This document shows, one piece after another, positions 17,628 to 25,319 of a DNA stretch of 64,000 bases (the first letter of the stretch is position 1; each line of letters opens with the position of its first letter). The stretch is from Heliomicrobium modesticaldum Ice1 (GTDB lineage Bacteria > Bacillota > Desulfitobacteriia > Heliobacteriales > Heliobacteriaceae). A model generated the notes under the pieces. That model was not told where the DNA came from, did not search any database, and was given only the letters and a program-made list of their open reading frames with translations. The position numbers and the translations under genes were made by a program. The DNA lies in contig NC_010337.2 in the NCBI RefSeq assembly GCF_000019165.1, positions 2,132,501 through 2,196,500 of the forward strand, written 5' to 3'.

Positions 17628-18563
17628 ATGGAGCGGATTCCGTCGGCTATCACCGTGCAGAGCCTGGTGGCCCGGGGGTTTGTCGGTAATTCGGCCGTCA
17701 TCCCCGGGTTCCTGGCCTGTCGGGTTGAACCTTACCCGGTTCACACGGTCCTGCTCGGTGCCCATGGCGCCGTTCGTCCCCGGCGAGGCGGCGTCGTCCC
17801 TTCGCCCCTTTTCTACGGCCTGCTGCGCTCCCTCGAGGAGGCGGAGGCCGACCTGATTCTGAGCGGCTATCTCGGTTCAGCCGAACAGGGAGAGATCTTG
17901 GCCGATTGGCTGTCCCGCCGGATGGCGGCGAAGGGGTCGCTCCCTTACCTGCTCGATCCCGTGCTGGGCGATGATCCTTACGGGCTCTATGTGACGCCGG
18001 CGGTGGTCGATGTGGTCCGGGAGCGGCTGTTGCCCATGGCCCAGGTGATCACGCCCAATCCCTTTGAGGTGCTAAAATTGGCCGGAATGGATCCGGCAGC
18101 GGCAGACCGCAGTGAGCCTGTGATCATAGCAGCAGCACGTCGCCTGTTGGCATCAGCCGCGGGGCCTTGCTCCCCTGGGCCCGACTCCGGGCTCCAGTGG
18201 GTGATCGTCACCAGTTGGCGGCGGGAGAACAACCGGATCTACACCCTCGCCCTGGGACGGGAAGCGGCCTTTGAGATCGGCGTCAATGCAGTGCCCTGGT
18301 CCGCCTACGGCACAGGGGATCTCTTTGCCGCCATCGTAGCGGCTGGGATCTGCCACGGCCGGTCCGTTCCAGAAGCCTGCGCTGCGGCGGCTTGCGCTGT
18401 GACAACGGCCCTGAAAGAGGCGCAAAGCAACGGCGCGGATACAGTCATGCCGATCGGGCTTCCTGACTTTTATCAGATATCAGCCGGTAAAGCTGCAGTG
18501 GATGTCGGCGGCCAATGTGACTGTGGCCTAACGCTTCGGCGCTTTGAACCTCAGTCGGCTTGA
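17628..18563 (+). CDS. Pyridoxal/pyridoxine kinase-like protein (PfkB/ribokinase fold)
   Basis: The 311-residue product resembles PdxY/PdxK. It opens with SAITVQSLVARGFVGNSAVIP, has SGYLGSAEQ, the DPVLGDDPYGLYV segment, ITPNPFE and the anion-hole/catalytic motif GTGDLFAA near the C-terminus. Such enzymes phosphorylate B6 vitamers at the 5' hydroxyl. A thiamin-type HMP kinase is less likely, because the Q-S-x-V-x-G-x-V-G-N opening is of the pyridoxal kinase type. The ATG at 17628 lies 4 bases after ribH without a clear Shine-Dalgarno, so translation is probably coupled. A glycine/proline-rich insert at about residue 175-185 is unusual. The position as the last gene of an FMN-controlled operon is noteworthy. 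Confidence 0.75.
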   Translation: MERIPSAITVQSLVARGFVGNSAVIPGFLACRVEPYPVHTVLLGAHGAVRPRRGGVVPSPLFYGLLRSLEEAEADLILSGYLGSAEQGEILADWLSRRMAAKGSLPYLLDPVLGDDPYGLYVTPAVVDVVRERLLPMAQVITPNPFEVLKLAGMDPAAADRSEPVIIAAARRLLASAAGPCSPGPDSGLQWVIVTSWRRENNRIYTLALGREAAFEIGVNAVPWSAYGTGDLFAAIVAAGICHGRSVPEACAAAACAVTTALKEAQSNGADTVMPIGLPDFYQISAGKAAVDVGGQCDCGLTLRRFEPQSA

Positions 18564-18636
18564 TTGCCATTCCTAAAAAGGGCAAGCTTATGCCTGATTT
18601 TTGCCGCTACGTTGGAAAGGAAGAGGGATTACAGCG

Positions 18637-19551
18637 ATGGCTGTCACGAAGGGCGATGAACTTATACGGGCCACAACCCAAGACGGCATGGTGCGCTTTA
18701 TCGGCGCCAGAACGACGGAACTGGTAGGCCGGGCCAGGGAACTGCACGGGACATGGCCCGTTCCGACGGCGGCCCTGGGCCGGGCTTTGACGGCGGCGTC
18801 CCTCTTGGGGGCTTTGCAGAAAAATGATGAGAAGATGACCTTGCGCATCCTCGGCGACGGTCCCCTTGGAGCGGTGGTCGCCCAGGGCGACGCCCGGGGG
18901 CGGGTGCGCGGTTATGTGCAGCATCCGGAACTGGACCTGCCGCCGACGGCGGAAGGGAAGCTTGATGTAGGCGGCGCCGTGGGCCGTCAGGGCCATATCC
19001 ATGTGACGCGGGACCTGGGGCTGAAAGAGGCCTACACAGGGACAGCCGAATTGGTCTCCGGCGAGATCGCCGAGGATCTGACCCAATACTTCCTCATCTC
19101 CGAACAGACGCCGAGCGCCGTCGCCCTGGGCGTTCTCATCGATGTGGACGGTTCGGTCAAGTCTGCCGGCGGCTACCTTCTTCAGTTGATGCCTGGCGCC
19201 GATGATACCATGATCGATCAGTTGGAGGCGCGGATCGCACGGATCGGCTCCATCAGCCAGTACTGGTCCACAGGCAAGAGCGTCCGCGATCTCATGGAAG
19301 AACTCCTGGAGGGCATGGAACCGAAGGTGCTGGCCGCTTATCGACCGGAGTTTTTCTGCGGCTGCGACCGAGAGCGCGTCGCCGCGTTGCTCAAGAGCCT
19401 CGGCGCTGACGAACTGGCCGATATGCGCAAGACGCAGAGGGGCGCCGAGGTGCGGTGCCATTTTTGCAATCAAGTCCACTTCTTCGCTCCTGAGGAACTT
19501 AAAGCTTGGGAACAAGAAAGCGCACGGCACCGGGAAGACGAAGGGAAATAA
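18637..19551 (+). CDS. hslO: Redox-regulated chaperone Hsp33
   Basis: Hsp33 is a cytosolic holdase switched on when four zinc-bound cysteines are oxidised. The 304-residue protein has ELIRATTQDGMVRF at the start, the LLGALQKNDEKMTLRILGDGP segment, and the C-terminal switch CGC-x(~29)-CHFC (CxC at about residues 240-242 and CxxC at about 272-275), so all four cysteines are intact. ATG 18637 follows GGAAAGGAAGAGGG; an in-frame TTG at 18601 is not favoured. It may be transcribed alone. The downstream hairpin serves rpmB on the other strand. Confidence 0.95.
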   Translation: MAVTKGDELIRATTQDGMVRFIGARTTELVGRARELHGTWPVPTAALGRALTAASLLGALQKNDEKMTLRILGDGPLGAVVAQGDARGRVRGYVQHPELDLPPTAEGKLDVGGAVGRQGHIHVTRDLGLKEAYTGTAELVSGEIAEDLTQYFLISEQTPSAVALGVLIDVDGSVKSAGGYLLQLMPGADDTMIDQLEARIARIGSISQYWSTGKSVRDLMEELLEGMEPKVLAAYRPEFFCGCDRERVAALLKSLGADELADMRKTQRGAEVRCHFCNQVHFFAPEELKAWEQESARHREDEGK

Positions 19552-19580
19552 GGCGAAAGAAAAGAGAAATCAGGTGAAAG

Positions 19581-19619
19581 AAAAGCAAAAAGTCCTTTGA
19601 CCAACAGGTCAAAGGACTT
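19581..19619 (-). terminator. Intrinsic terminator of rpmB (and possibly hslO)
   Basis: A 13-bp perfect stem (AAGTCCTTTGACC/GGTCAAAGGACTT, loop of 4) at 19590-19619. Read on the minus strand it is followed by TTTTTGCTTTTC, as expected for a terminator of rpmB. On the plus strand there is no T-run. Confidence 0.85.
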
Positions 19620-19660
19620 GACGCTTCGGGGTTATCGGCAACCGCAGGGGACGCGGTTGG

Positions 19661-19852
19661 TTAGACGGACCGCTGAACTTTGCCCGAACGGAGGCAGCGG
19701 GTACAAACATTCAGACGAACAGGTGCACCCTTGACGACCGCGCGAACGCGCTGGAGGTTGGGGGACCAGGTGCGTTTTGTGCGGATGTGGGAGTGACTGA
19801 CTTGCATCCCCATTTGAACCCCTTTGCCACAAATGGCGCATTTCCGTGCCAT
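19661..19852 (-). CDS. rpmB: 50S ribosomal protein L28
   Basis: L28 is a small protein of the large subunit. The 63-residue product starts [20 protein letters not shown] and ends with [14 protein letters not shown]. The CxxC...CxxC pairs mark the zinc-binding form. The minus-strand ATG (19850-19852) has the strong Shine-Dalgarno CCAAGGAGGTGG upstream. A longer frame upstream is not conserved. It is divergent from the DUF1858 gene. In B. subtilis rpmB is also divergent next to yloU (asp23), so the arrangement is ancestral. Confidence 0.96.
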   Translation of the reverse strand: MARKCAICGKGVQMGMQVSHSHIRTKRTWSPNLQRVRAVVKGAPVRLNVCTRCLRSGKVQRSV

Positions 19853-20003
19853 GATTCCACCTCCTTGGGCTCGAAAAAAATCACTATTACAGTCTAACAG
19901 ACAGTTTGTCTTTTGGCAAGATCTTGGACGCAGGCAAAAAGGAATTCTTCCGCCATTGACGAATAGATCGGCAGGTAGCAAAACTTGCAAGGGAGGGAGC
20001 GAT

Positions 20004-20213
20004 TTGGGGAGAATAACCAAGGACATGTCATTGATGGCATTGCTGCAGACGTACCCTGAAGCCGGTGAAATCCTGGCACGGTACGGGATGAGCTGCCTCG
20101 GTTGCATGGGTTCCGCCACAGAGACGATTGAAGGCGGCGCCAAGATGCATGACATTGACCTTCAGGTCCTCCTGGCGGAATTGCAGCGGTTGGAAAGGCA
20201 GGGGCCCAGGTGA
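20004..20213 (+). CDS. DUF1858-type small CxxC protein
   Basis: The 69-residue protein contains the DUF1858 pattern: [29 protein letters not shown] in two parts, with the conserved SCLGC (CxxC), followed by a short helical tail. Such domains occur alone or fused to hybrid cluster and disulfide-isomerase-like proteins; the role is unproven, possibly metal or redox. The TTG start at 20004 follows GGGAGGGA with good spacing; upstream in-frame codons overlap rpmB and are not favoured. It precedes asp23 by 31 bases and is probably co-transcribed. Confidence 0.8.
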   Translation: MGRITKDMSLMALLQTYPEAGEILARYGMSCLGCMGSATETIEGGAKMHDIDLQVLLAELQRLERQGPR

Positions 20214-20244
20214 GGTCCTTTTTTTATAGGAAGGAGTGTGACCG

Positions 20245-20607
20245 GTGATGACGGTGAAAAATCACTCTGACATGGGCAGTGTTTCCATCGCCGACGATGT
20301 GATCGCCAATCTGGCCGGACAGGCGGCGAAGGAGTGTTATGGTCTGGTAGGTATGGCGCCCAAGCATGTCTTTGCAGGGATCGGCGTCAACAAGCGGGCG
20401 GAAAAGGCTGCTCAGGGCATCCAGGTGAACGCCTACGGCGATCACTCGGTTTCCTTGGATCTGCATGTGATCATGACCTATGGCGTTCGCATTCCCGAAG
20501 TGGCTCGGACGGTCATGGAACGGGTCAAGTCAGCTATCGAGGACCAACTGGGCTTATCTGTTCGCGAGGTGAACGTCCATGTCCATGGACTCAAGATCCC
20601 CGATTGA
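20245..20607 (+). CDS. Asp23/Gls24 family envelope stress protein
   Basis: The 120-residue protein belongs to the Asp23/YloU family (DUF322): GSVSIADDVIANLAGQAAKECYGLVGM, VNAYGDHSVSLDLHVIMTYGVRIPEVA and a C-terminal VREVNVHVHGLKI. In other Firmicutes YloU-type proteins act at the membrane in envelope homeostasis and are almost always followed by fakA (yloV). GTG 20245 and ATG 20248 are both possible starts, after AGGAAGGAG. Its 3' end overlaps the fakA-like remnant described next. Confidence 0.9.
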   Translation: MMTVKNHSDMGSVSIADDVIANLAGQAAKECYGLVGMAPKHVFAGIGVNKRAEKAAQGIQVNAYGDHSVSLDLHVIMTYGVRIPEVARTVMERVKSAIEDQLGLSVREVNVHVHGLKIPD

Positions 20608-20779
20608 GGCGCCCTTGGACAGGCCTTCTTTAGCCGCCTTGATCCGGGGCGGCGCCGACCGGACCGAAGTCAACCGGCATCAGGTGGATCGGATGAACCT
20701 ATCTCCCGTGCTTGACGACGATAGGGGCAGCGACCTGTCGTTGACGCTGCGCGCCTGCGCCGAGGGAGTAAGGGCATGA
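20579..20779 (+). pseudogene. Truncated FakA/DhaL-domain N-terminal remnant
   Basis: This 66-residue frame overlaps the 3' end of asp23 and ends overlapping the recG ATG (GCATGA). Residues 13-65 align by eye with the first ~55 residues of FakA/YloV (fatty acid kinase, DhaL domain): LAALIRGGADRTEVNRHQVD, then DRMNLSPVLDDDRGSDLSLT where the family has NVFPVPDGDTGTNMSLT. The nucleotide/Mg2+ motif DGDTG is changed to DDDRG, and the remaining ~500 residues are missing. Synteny predicts fakA exactly here (asp23-fakA-recG). It keeps an open frame, so it may persist as a coupling peptide for recG. An unrelated small gene is the alternative. Confidence 0.65.
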
Positions 20780-23262
20780 AATGGCAATCCTTGTGGCAGA
20801 ACCTGCGGAGAGCTGTCGATGCGGAGTGCCATTGCGGTTACACCGACGGCGGCGTTGTCGGCGGCTTTGCGGCCTTTGCCCGTTCAGCCCTCATCGCCCT
20901 GCGCCGGGAAGCGGTGGACGTTCCCGGCCCTTGGGGCGCGCGCCTGGCCTTGTGGGAGGGCCAACTGCAATACTATCGGCAGCAGCCGATCCCTGAACGG
21001 CGTCATCTGGTGGAACAGATCTCACAAAACCTCAGTGCGCTCGAATTGGCCTTGTCGCCGCAACTGCCGGTAACGCCCCCTTCGGCGATACCATCCCGTC
21101 CGGTGGAGCTGTCAGGGAAGGCGCCAACCCGAACGGCGCCTCGACGGGCAGCGTCGTCACACAACGCCGCCGTCTCCCCGTCCGGCCCAGATCGTCCGCT
21201 TTCCCGCAGCAGTGCGGGACCGGGCACGGAGATCCAGTTCCTGCGCGGCGTAGGGCCTCAGCGGGCGGCGCTGCTGAAGAAGCTGGGCATCGCCACCGTG
21301 CGGGATCTGCTCTTTCACCTGCCCCATCGCTACATCGACCGGAGCCGGCTGATGAGCATCGCCCAGATCCGCTACCCAGGCGACGTGACGGTGGCCGGCG
21401 TGATCCGTGCCTACCAGCAGTGGAACCCACGGCGCGGGTTGGCGGTGATCAAGGGCCAGATCGACGACGGCAGCGGTCTGCTGCCGATCGTGCTCTTCAA
21501 TCGCAAACACCTGCCGGCCAAGTACCCGCCCGGAACGGCTGTCGTCGTCTCCGGCAAGGTTGAGTTCCGCTACGGCAAGGCAGAACTGCTTGTGGAGGAG
21601 ATGGAAAACCAGGCTGAGGCGGGACTTCACACCAACCGGATCATTCCCGTCTACCCGGCCACAGAGGGCTTGAACCAGCGGTTTCTGCGAGGCCTGTACG
21701 GACAGGTGCTGGACAAATACGCCCCATCGCTGATCGATCCCCTTCCGACCCCAGTGGCAGCGAAGGTGAAACTGCCTTCCCTTGTCGAGGCTGTTCGCCA
21801 GATCCACTTTCCCGAAAGTCTGGAAGCGGCCGAGGCGGGTCGGCGCAAAGTCGCCTTCAACGAGATTTTTTTGCTGTCCACGGCCTGGCGCTATGTGCGT
21901 CGGCAAAAGCAAGGGCGCATCGAGGGGGTTCGGCACCAGCCGGCGCGGGAAGAGTTACAGCGCTTTTGGTCGCTTTTGCCCTATACACTGACAGGGGCGC
22001 AGCAGCGGGTGATCAGCGAAATCGAGGCCGATATGGAAGCCGACAGACCCATGCACCGTCTGCTCCAGGGCGATGTGGGCGCCGGCAAGACGGTGGTGGC
22101 CGCTTCGGCTGTCGTGAAGGCCGTCGCCTCCGGCTATCAAGCGGCCTTAATGGCGCCGACAGAGGTCCTGGCGGAGCAACATGCCATCAACTGGCAGAGC
22201 CTGCTGGCCAACATGGCCATGCCGGTGGCTCATCTGACCGGGTCAATGGGACGGCGCCGCCGCGAGGAGGTCCTGCGCGGTTTAGCCGACGGCTCCATCC
22301 CTGTCGTCGTGGGCACCCACGCTTTGTTGCAAAAGGAGGTGACCTTTCGTCGCCTCGGTCTGGTGATCATTGATGAACAGCATCGCTTCGGTGTTCGGCA
22401 GCGGGCTGTTCTGAAGGGAAAGAGCGAGGCGGCCGATCTGTTGGTGATGACGGCGACACCGATCCCGCGCACCCTGGCCATGACCGTCTACGGCGATCTC
22501 GATGTGTCGATCCTCGATGAGCGTCCGCCGGGCCGGCGGCAGGTGAAGACTCATCATGTGGGCAGCGACGCCTGGCCGCGCATCTACCGGTTGATGCGCC
22601 GGGAGGTGGCCGCAGGTCATCAGGCCTATGTGGTCTGCCCGGCCATCGAGGACTCGGAGGAATCAGACCTGGCCGCTGTGGAGGAGCGCTATGCCACCCT
22701 GTCCCGCAATGTCTTCCCCGATCTGGCCGTCGGCATCCTCCACGGGCGGCTGAAGAAAGAAGAAAAGGCCGCCGTGATGGAGCGTTTCTACCGCGGTCAA
22801 TTGCACATCCTCGTCGCCACGACGGTGATCGAGGTGGGCGTTGACGTGCCCGCGGCGACGATCATGGTCATCGAGGGGGCCGAACGGTTCGGCTTGGCCC
22901 AACTGCACCAGTTGCGGGGACGGGTTGGCCGTGGCGACGCCCAGTCTTACTGCATCCTCGTGGCTGACAAACTCTCCGAGGAGGGACGGCAGCGCATGCG
23001 GGCCATGGAAGCGAGCGACGACGGATTCCGTCTCGCCGAGGAGGACTTGAAATTGCGTGGGCCCGGTGAATTCCTGGGAACGCGACAGAGCGGCATCCCC
23101 GTGTTTAAAGCAGCTGATTTGGTTCGTGACGCTGATCTGATGGAAATGGCGAAGGAATGGGCTCGTCATTGGTCGGAACAGGACCCCGAACTTGAGGCGC
23201 CGGAGAGCCGCGAACTGGCCCGGCGGGTGAGGGAGACTTTTCATGGATTGGATCTGTTCTGA
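20776..23262 (+). CDS. recG: ATP-dependent DNA helicase RecG
   Basis: RecG remodels stalled forks and branched DNA. The 828-residue protein has a long N-terminal extension (about 1-150, with a proline/serine-rich linker at 100-150). A wedge domain follows (FLRGVGPQRAALLKKLGI, HLPHRYIDRSRL and an OB-fold). The helicase core has Walker A GDVGAGKTVVA, DEQH, TATPIPRTLAM and QLRGRVGRGDAQ. The C-terminus has the RecG-type LRGPGEFLGTRQSGIP. The ATG overlaps the fakA-like remnant stop, with GAGGGAGTAAGG upstream. The N-terminal extension is longer than in E. coli RecG (693 residues) but such extensions are common in clostridia. Confidence 0.95.
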   Translation: MKWQSLWQNLRRAVDAECHCGYTDGGVVGGFAAFARSALIALRREAVDVPGPWGARLALWEGQLQYYRQQPIPERRHLVEQISQNLSALELALSPQLPVTPPSAIPSRPVELSGKAPTRTAPRRAASSHNAAVSPSGPDRPLSRSSAGPGTEIQFLRGVGPQRAALLKKLGIATVRDLLFHLPHRYIDRSRLMSIAQIRYPGDVTVAGVIRAYQQWNPRRGLAVIKGQIDDGSGLLPIVLFNRKHLPAKYPPGTAVVVSGKVEFRYGKAELLVEEMENQAEAGLHTNRIIPVYPATEGLNQRFLRGLYGQVLDKYAPSLIDPLPTPVAAKVKLPSLVEAVRQIHFPESLEAAEAGRRKVAFNEIFLLSTAWRYVRRQKQGRIEGVRHQPAREELQRFWSLLPYTLTGAQQRVISEIEADMEADRPMHRLLQGDVGAGKTVVAASAVVKAVASGYQAALMAPTEVLAEQHAINWQSLLANMAMPVAHLTGSMGRRRREEVLRGLADGSIPVVVGTHALLQKEVTFRRLGLVIIDEQHRFGVRQRAVLKGKSEAADLLVMTATPIPRTLAMTVYGDLDVSILDERPPGRRQVKTHHVGSDAWPRIYRLMRREVAAGHQAYVVCPAIEDSEESDLAAVEERYATLSRNVFPDLAVGILHGRLKKEEKAAVMERFYRGQLHILVATTVIEVGVDVPAATIMVIEGAERFGLAQLHQLRGRVGRGDAQSYCILVADKLSEEGRQRMRAMEASDDGFRLAEEDLKLRGPGEFLGTRQSGIPVFKAADLVRDADLMEMAKEWARHWSEQDPELEAPESRELARRVRETFHGLDLF

Positions 23263-23295
23263 CGGGCGATCCTTATAGGCGAGGAGGTGAACACC

Positions 23296-23494
23296 TTGCC
23301 GGAACGGGATCGCGACGAATTGTCGCCGCAACTGGAGGACCTTAAAATGGAAGTGGCTCAGGAGATCGGTCTAGGCCACCGCTTTCAGGGCGCCAAAAAG
23401 GACGGCGCCACAACGGGAGCGCAGCCGGGCAAGCGACCGGGTTGTGCAAAGGATGATGCAGCTCGGCGACCCGTCTAGCACAGCGCGGCCATGA
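23296..23494 (+). pseudogene. Frameshifted alpha/beta-type small acid-soluble spore protein
   Basis: A strong Shine-Dalgarno GAGGAGGTGA leads to TTG 23296. The first frame encodes LEDLKMEVAQEIGL, the conserved N-terminal helix of alpha/beta SASPs with the GPR cleavage-site pattern (E-V/I-A-x-E). The frame then loses the family C-terminus and stops at 23478. In the +1 frame from about 23438 the sequence reads RVVQRMMQLGDPSS, which fits the second SASP helix (MVRRMIxMAE) at the expected distance of about 22 codons, ending at 23494. One frameshift therefore would restore the gene. It lies between recG and gpr, the protease that degrades SASPs. A short intact unrelated ORF (23296-23478) is the alternative. 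Confidence 0.55.
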
Positions 23495-23584
23495 TCGAAG
23501 CAGCCGGTCAGAGCAGTCGACAGCGCTGTTAATCGCCGGCGAAAAAGTGATGGGCACAGCAGTCGACAGAGAGCCGCGTAAGAA

Positions 23585-23622
23585 AAGAGCGATCCCCGTA
23601 AGGGACGCTCTTCGCCCTTTTT
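23585..23622. terminator. Bidirectional terminator between recG/ssp and gpr
   Basis: AGAGCG-A-TCCC pairs with GGGA-CGCTCT (one bulged A) around a CGTAA loop. On the plus strand it is followed by TCGCCCTTTTTATT and on the minus strand by TTTCTT, so it can end both converging units. Confidence 0.75.
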
Positions 23623-24607
23623 ATTGCAGGTACTGGGTCCATTGGTCCGGCCCGATGGACGGATGGAGCGCTTGGGCGATCCCGGCTGAGACCACGCGGG
23701 AGGTCTGCTGGATCAGCTGGTCGATCTCCTTGGGCGTCATGATCAGGTCCCGCTGGAAGGGGCCGAGGACCTCTTCGATGATCTGCTGCATCGCCTCCGG
23801 ATTGATCCCTTTGTACAAACGGTAGAGGGTGGGGCTCGTCTGAAACTGTTGCATCAGTTTTTCGATGGCCTCATGGGCGATGATGCCGGCATGGACGACG
23901 GTGGGGATGCCGAGCGCCACGACGGGACAGCCCATCGTCTCCAGGTTGATCCCGGCCCGTTTGTTGCCGACGCCTGAACCGGGCTGGATGCCTGTGTTCG
24001 CCAGTTGGATGCTCGTGGCGATGCGGTCGACAGAGCGGGTGGCCAGTGCGTCGATGGCGATGATCAGATCGGGCCCTGTTTTTTCCACGATCCCTTTAAT
24101 GATCTCTGCTGTCTCGATCCCTGTCAGGCCGAGGACGCCGGGAGCGATGGCGCTGACGGGACGGAGATGGCCTGCCAGTTCCTCCGGCGCAAAGTGGTGC
24201 AGGTGGCGGGTGACAAGGGTCGATTCGACCACCTTAGGCCCGAGGGCGTCCGGGGTGGCGTTCCAGTTGCCAAGTCCGACGACGAGAACCGAACTGTTGG
24301 GTCCGATCTGCAGGAGTCGGCGCAGTTCATGGGCCAGGATCGTCGAGATGGCCTGGTGGGCTTCTCGATTGTTCTCCCGCAAGGGCGGCGCGTCAATGGT
24401 CACGTAGGTTCCCCGCGGCTTGGCCATGGCCTGTTCGCCCTGTTCCGATTCGACGACGACGGTGGTGACGACCGCCTGCGGGTGTTCGGTCCGAAAGATC
24501 CGCACACCGGGCACATCAGCGCCCATCTCCCGGCGGATGACGTCATGGGCCTCGACGGCCATGTCCAAGCGGATGCCGAGGTTGCTGTACAGAGTGGAGC
24601 GATTCAC
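23621..24607 (-). CDS. gpr: Germination protease GPR (SASP endopeptidase)
   Basis: GPR is the spore protease that degrades DNA-binding SASPs at germination; it is made as a zymogen and self-processed. The 328-residue product starts MNRSTLYSNLGIRLDMAVEA. It has FRTEHPQAVVTTVVV, YVTIDAPPLR, VVGLGNWNATPDALGPKVV, IIAIDALATRSVDRIATSIQ and PGSGVGNKRAGI, all GPR-typical. The start is GTG (24605-24607 on the minus strand) with AAGGAGGA upstream; longer upstream reading is rejected. It is convergent with recG and the broken SASP gene. Its presence supports an endospore former. Confidence 0.95.
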   Translation of the reverse strand: MNRSTLYSNLGIRLDMAVEAHDVIRREMGADVPGVRIFRTEHPQAVVTTVVVESEQGEQAMAKPRGTYVTIDAPPLRENNREAHQAISTILAHELRRLLQIGPNSSVLVVGLGNWNATPDALGPKVVESTLVTRHLHHFAPEELAGHLRPVSAIAPGVLGLTGIETAEIIKGIVEKTGPDLIIAIDALATRSVDRIATSIQLANTGIQPGSGVGNKRAGINLETMGCPVVALGIPTVVHAGIIAHEAIEKLMQQFQTSPTLYRLYKGINPEAMQQIIEEVLGPFQRDLIMTPKEIDQLIQQTSRVVSAGIAQALHPSIGPDQWTQYLQ

Positions 24608-24673
24608 AGCGATTCCTCCTTCCCTCCTCAATGTGCCCTCTGGGACGGGAGGCTCATTCCGTTGTTGCGGGAA

Positions 24674-24702
24674 TTGTCGAACGAGGGAGGCCATGCTATA
24701 AT
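24674..24702 (+). promoter_or_regulatory. Sigma-A promoter of rsmD-coaD
   Basis: TTGTCG (24674-24679), 17-base spacer, TATAAT (24697-24702), with TGC in front of the -10 (extended -10). It lies 30 bases before rsmD, in the divergent gap with gpr. Confidence 0.75.
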
Positions 24703-24731
24703 CTGGGTAATGCGGTAGAGGGGGATTGGAT

Positions 24732-25319
24732 GTGCGGATCATATCCGGCCAAGCCCGAGGCCGCCGCCTCGTCTCTGTCAAGGGTTGGGAGACGCGGCCT
24801 ACGGCCGATCGCGTGAAAGAAGCGCTGTTCAGTGTTCTGGCCGGGCGTTGCCTTGAGGCGCAATGCCTGGATCTGTTTGCGGGAACGGGCGCCTTGGGCC
24901 TTGAGGCCCTCAGCCGGGGCGCTGCCTTCGTATATTGGGTGGAAAAACATCCGGCTGCCTGTGCCGTCATCGCAAAAAACATCGAAGCAACCGGTTTGAA
25001 CAGGGGAAAAGTGCTGAAGCAGGATGTTCGGCAGGCCTGCCAGCGGCTGCTCGCCGAAGGAAGGCGCTTTGATTTGATCTTTGCCGACCCACCTTATAAG
25101 CGGGAACTCTGGCTGCCTGTGTTGGAGTCGGCCGCCGCCGGCCTGTTGGCGACGGCAGGGACCTTGATCCTGGAAAGCAGCCGCGATGAAGGGCTTCCTG
25201 AAGAATTCGGTTCCCTGATCCGGAGGAAGCAGGACCGCTATGGAGACACCATGATTCATTACTACCAGTGGAAGCGGTCGCCGGAACCGGACGAACGCCG
25301 TGAGGAGGCCGATTCGTGA
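24732..25319 (+). CDS. rsmD: 16S rRNA (guanine-966-N2)-methyltransferase RsmD
   Basis: RsmD methylates G966 of 16S rRNA. The 195-residue Rossmann methyltransferase opens RIISGQARGRRLVSVKG and has RPTADRVKEALFSVL, SAM motif I LDLFAGTGALGLEALSRGA and the catalytic ADPPYKR (DPPY). I choose GTG 24732, seven bases after AGAGGGGGA; the in-frame TTG at 24726 abuts the Shine-Dalgarno. The gene overlaps coaD by 4 bases, a pairing found in most Firmicutes. Confidence 0.95.
   Translation: MRIISGQARGRRLVSVKGWETRPTADRVKEALFSVLAGRCLEAQCLDLFAGTGALGLEALSRGAAFVYWVEKHPAACAVIAKNIEATGLNRGKVLKQDVRQACQRLLAEGRRFDLIFADPPYKRELWLPVLESAAAGLLATAGTLILESSRDEGLPEEFGSLIRRKQDRYGDTMIHYYQWKRSPEPDERREEADS

Noticed and set aside
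23263-23620. A tRNA or other RNA gene in the recG-gpr gap
   Set aside because: No cloverleaf or conserved RNA motif is seen; the gap is explained by the SASP remnant and a terminator.
24608-24982. An N-terminal extension of gpr by about 125 residues
   Set aside because: The extension would cover the rsmD promoter and gene; the GTG at 24605-24607 has a strong Shine-Dalgarno and gives the family N-terminus.
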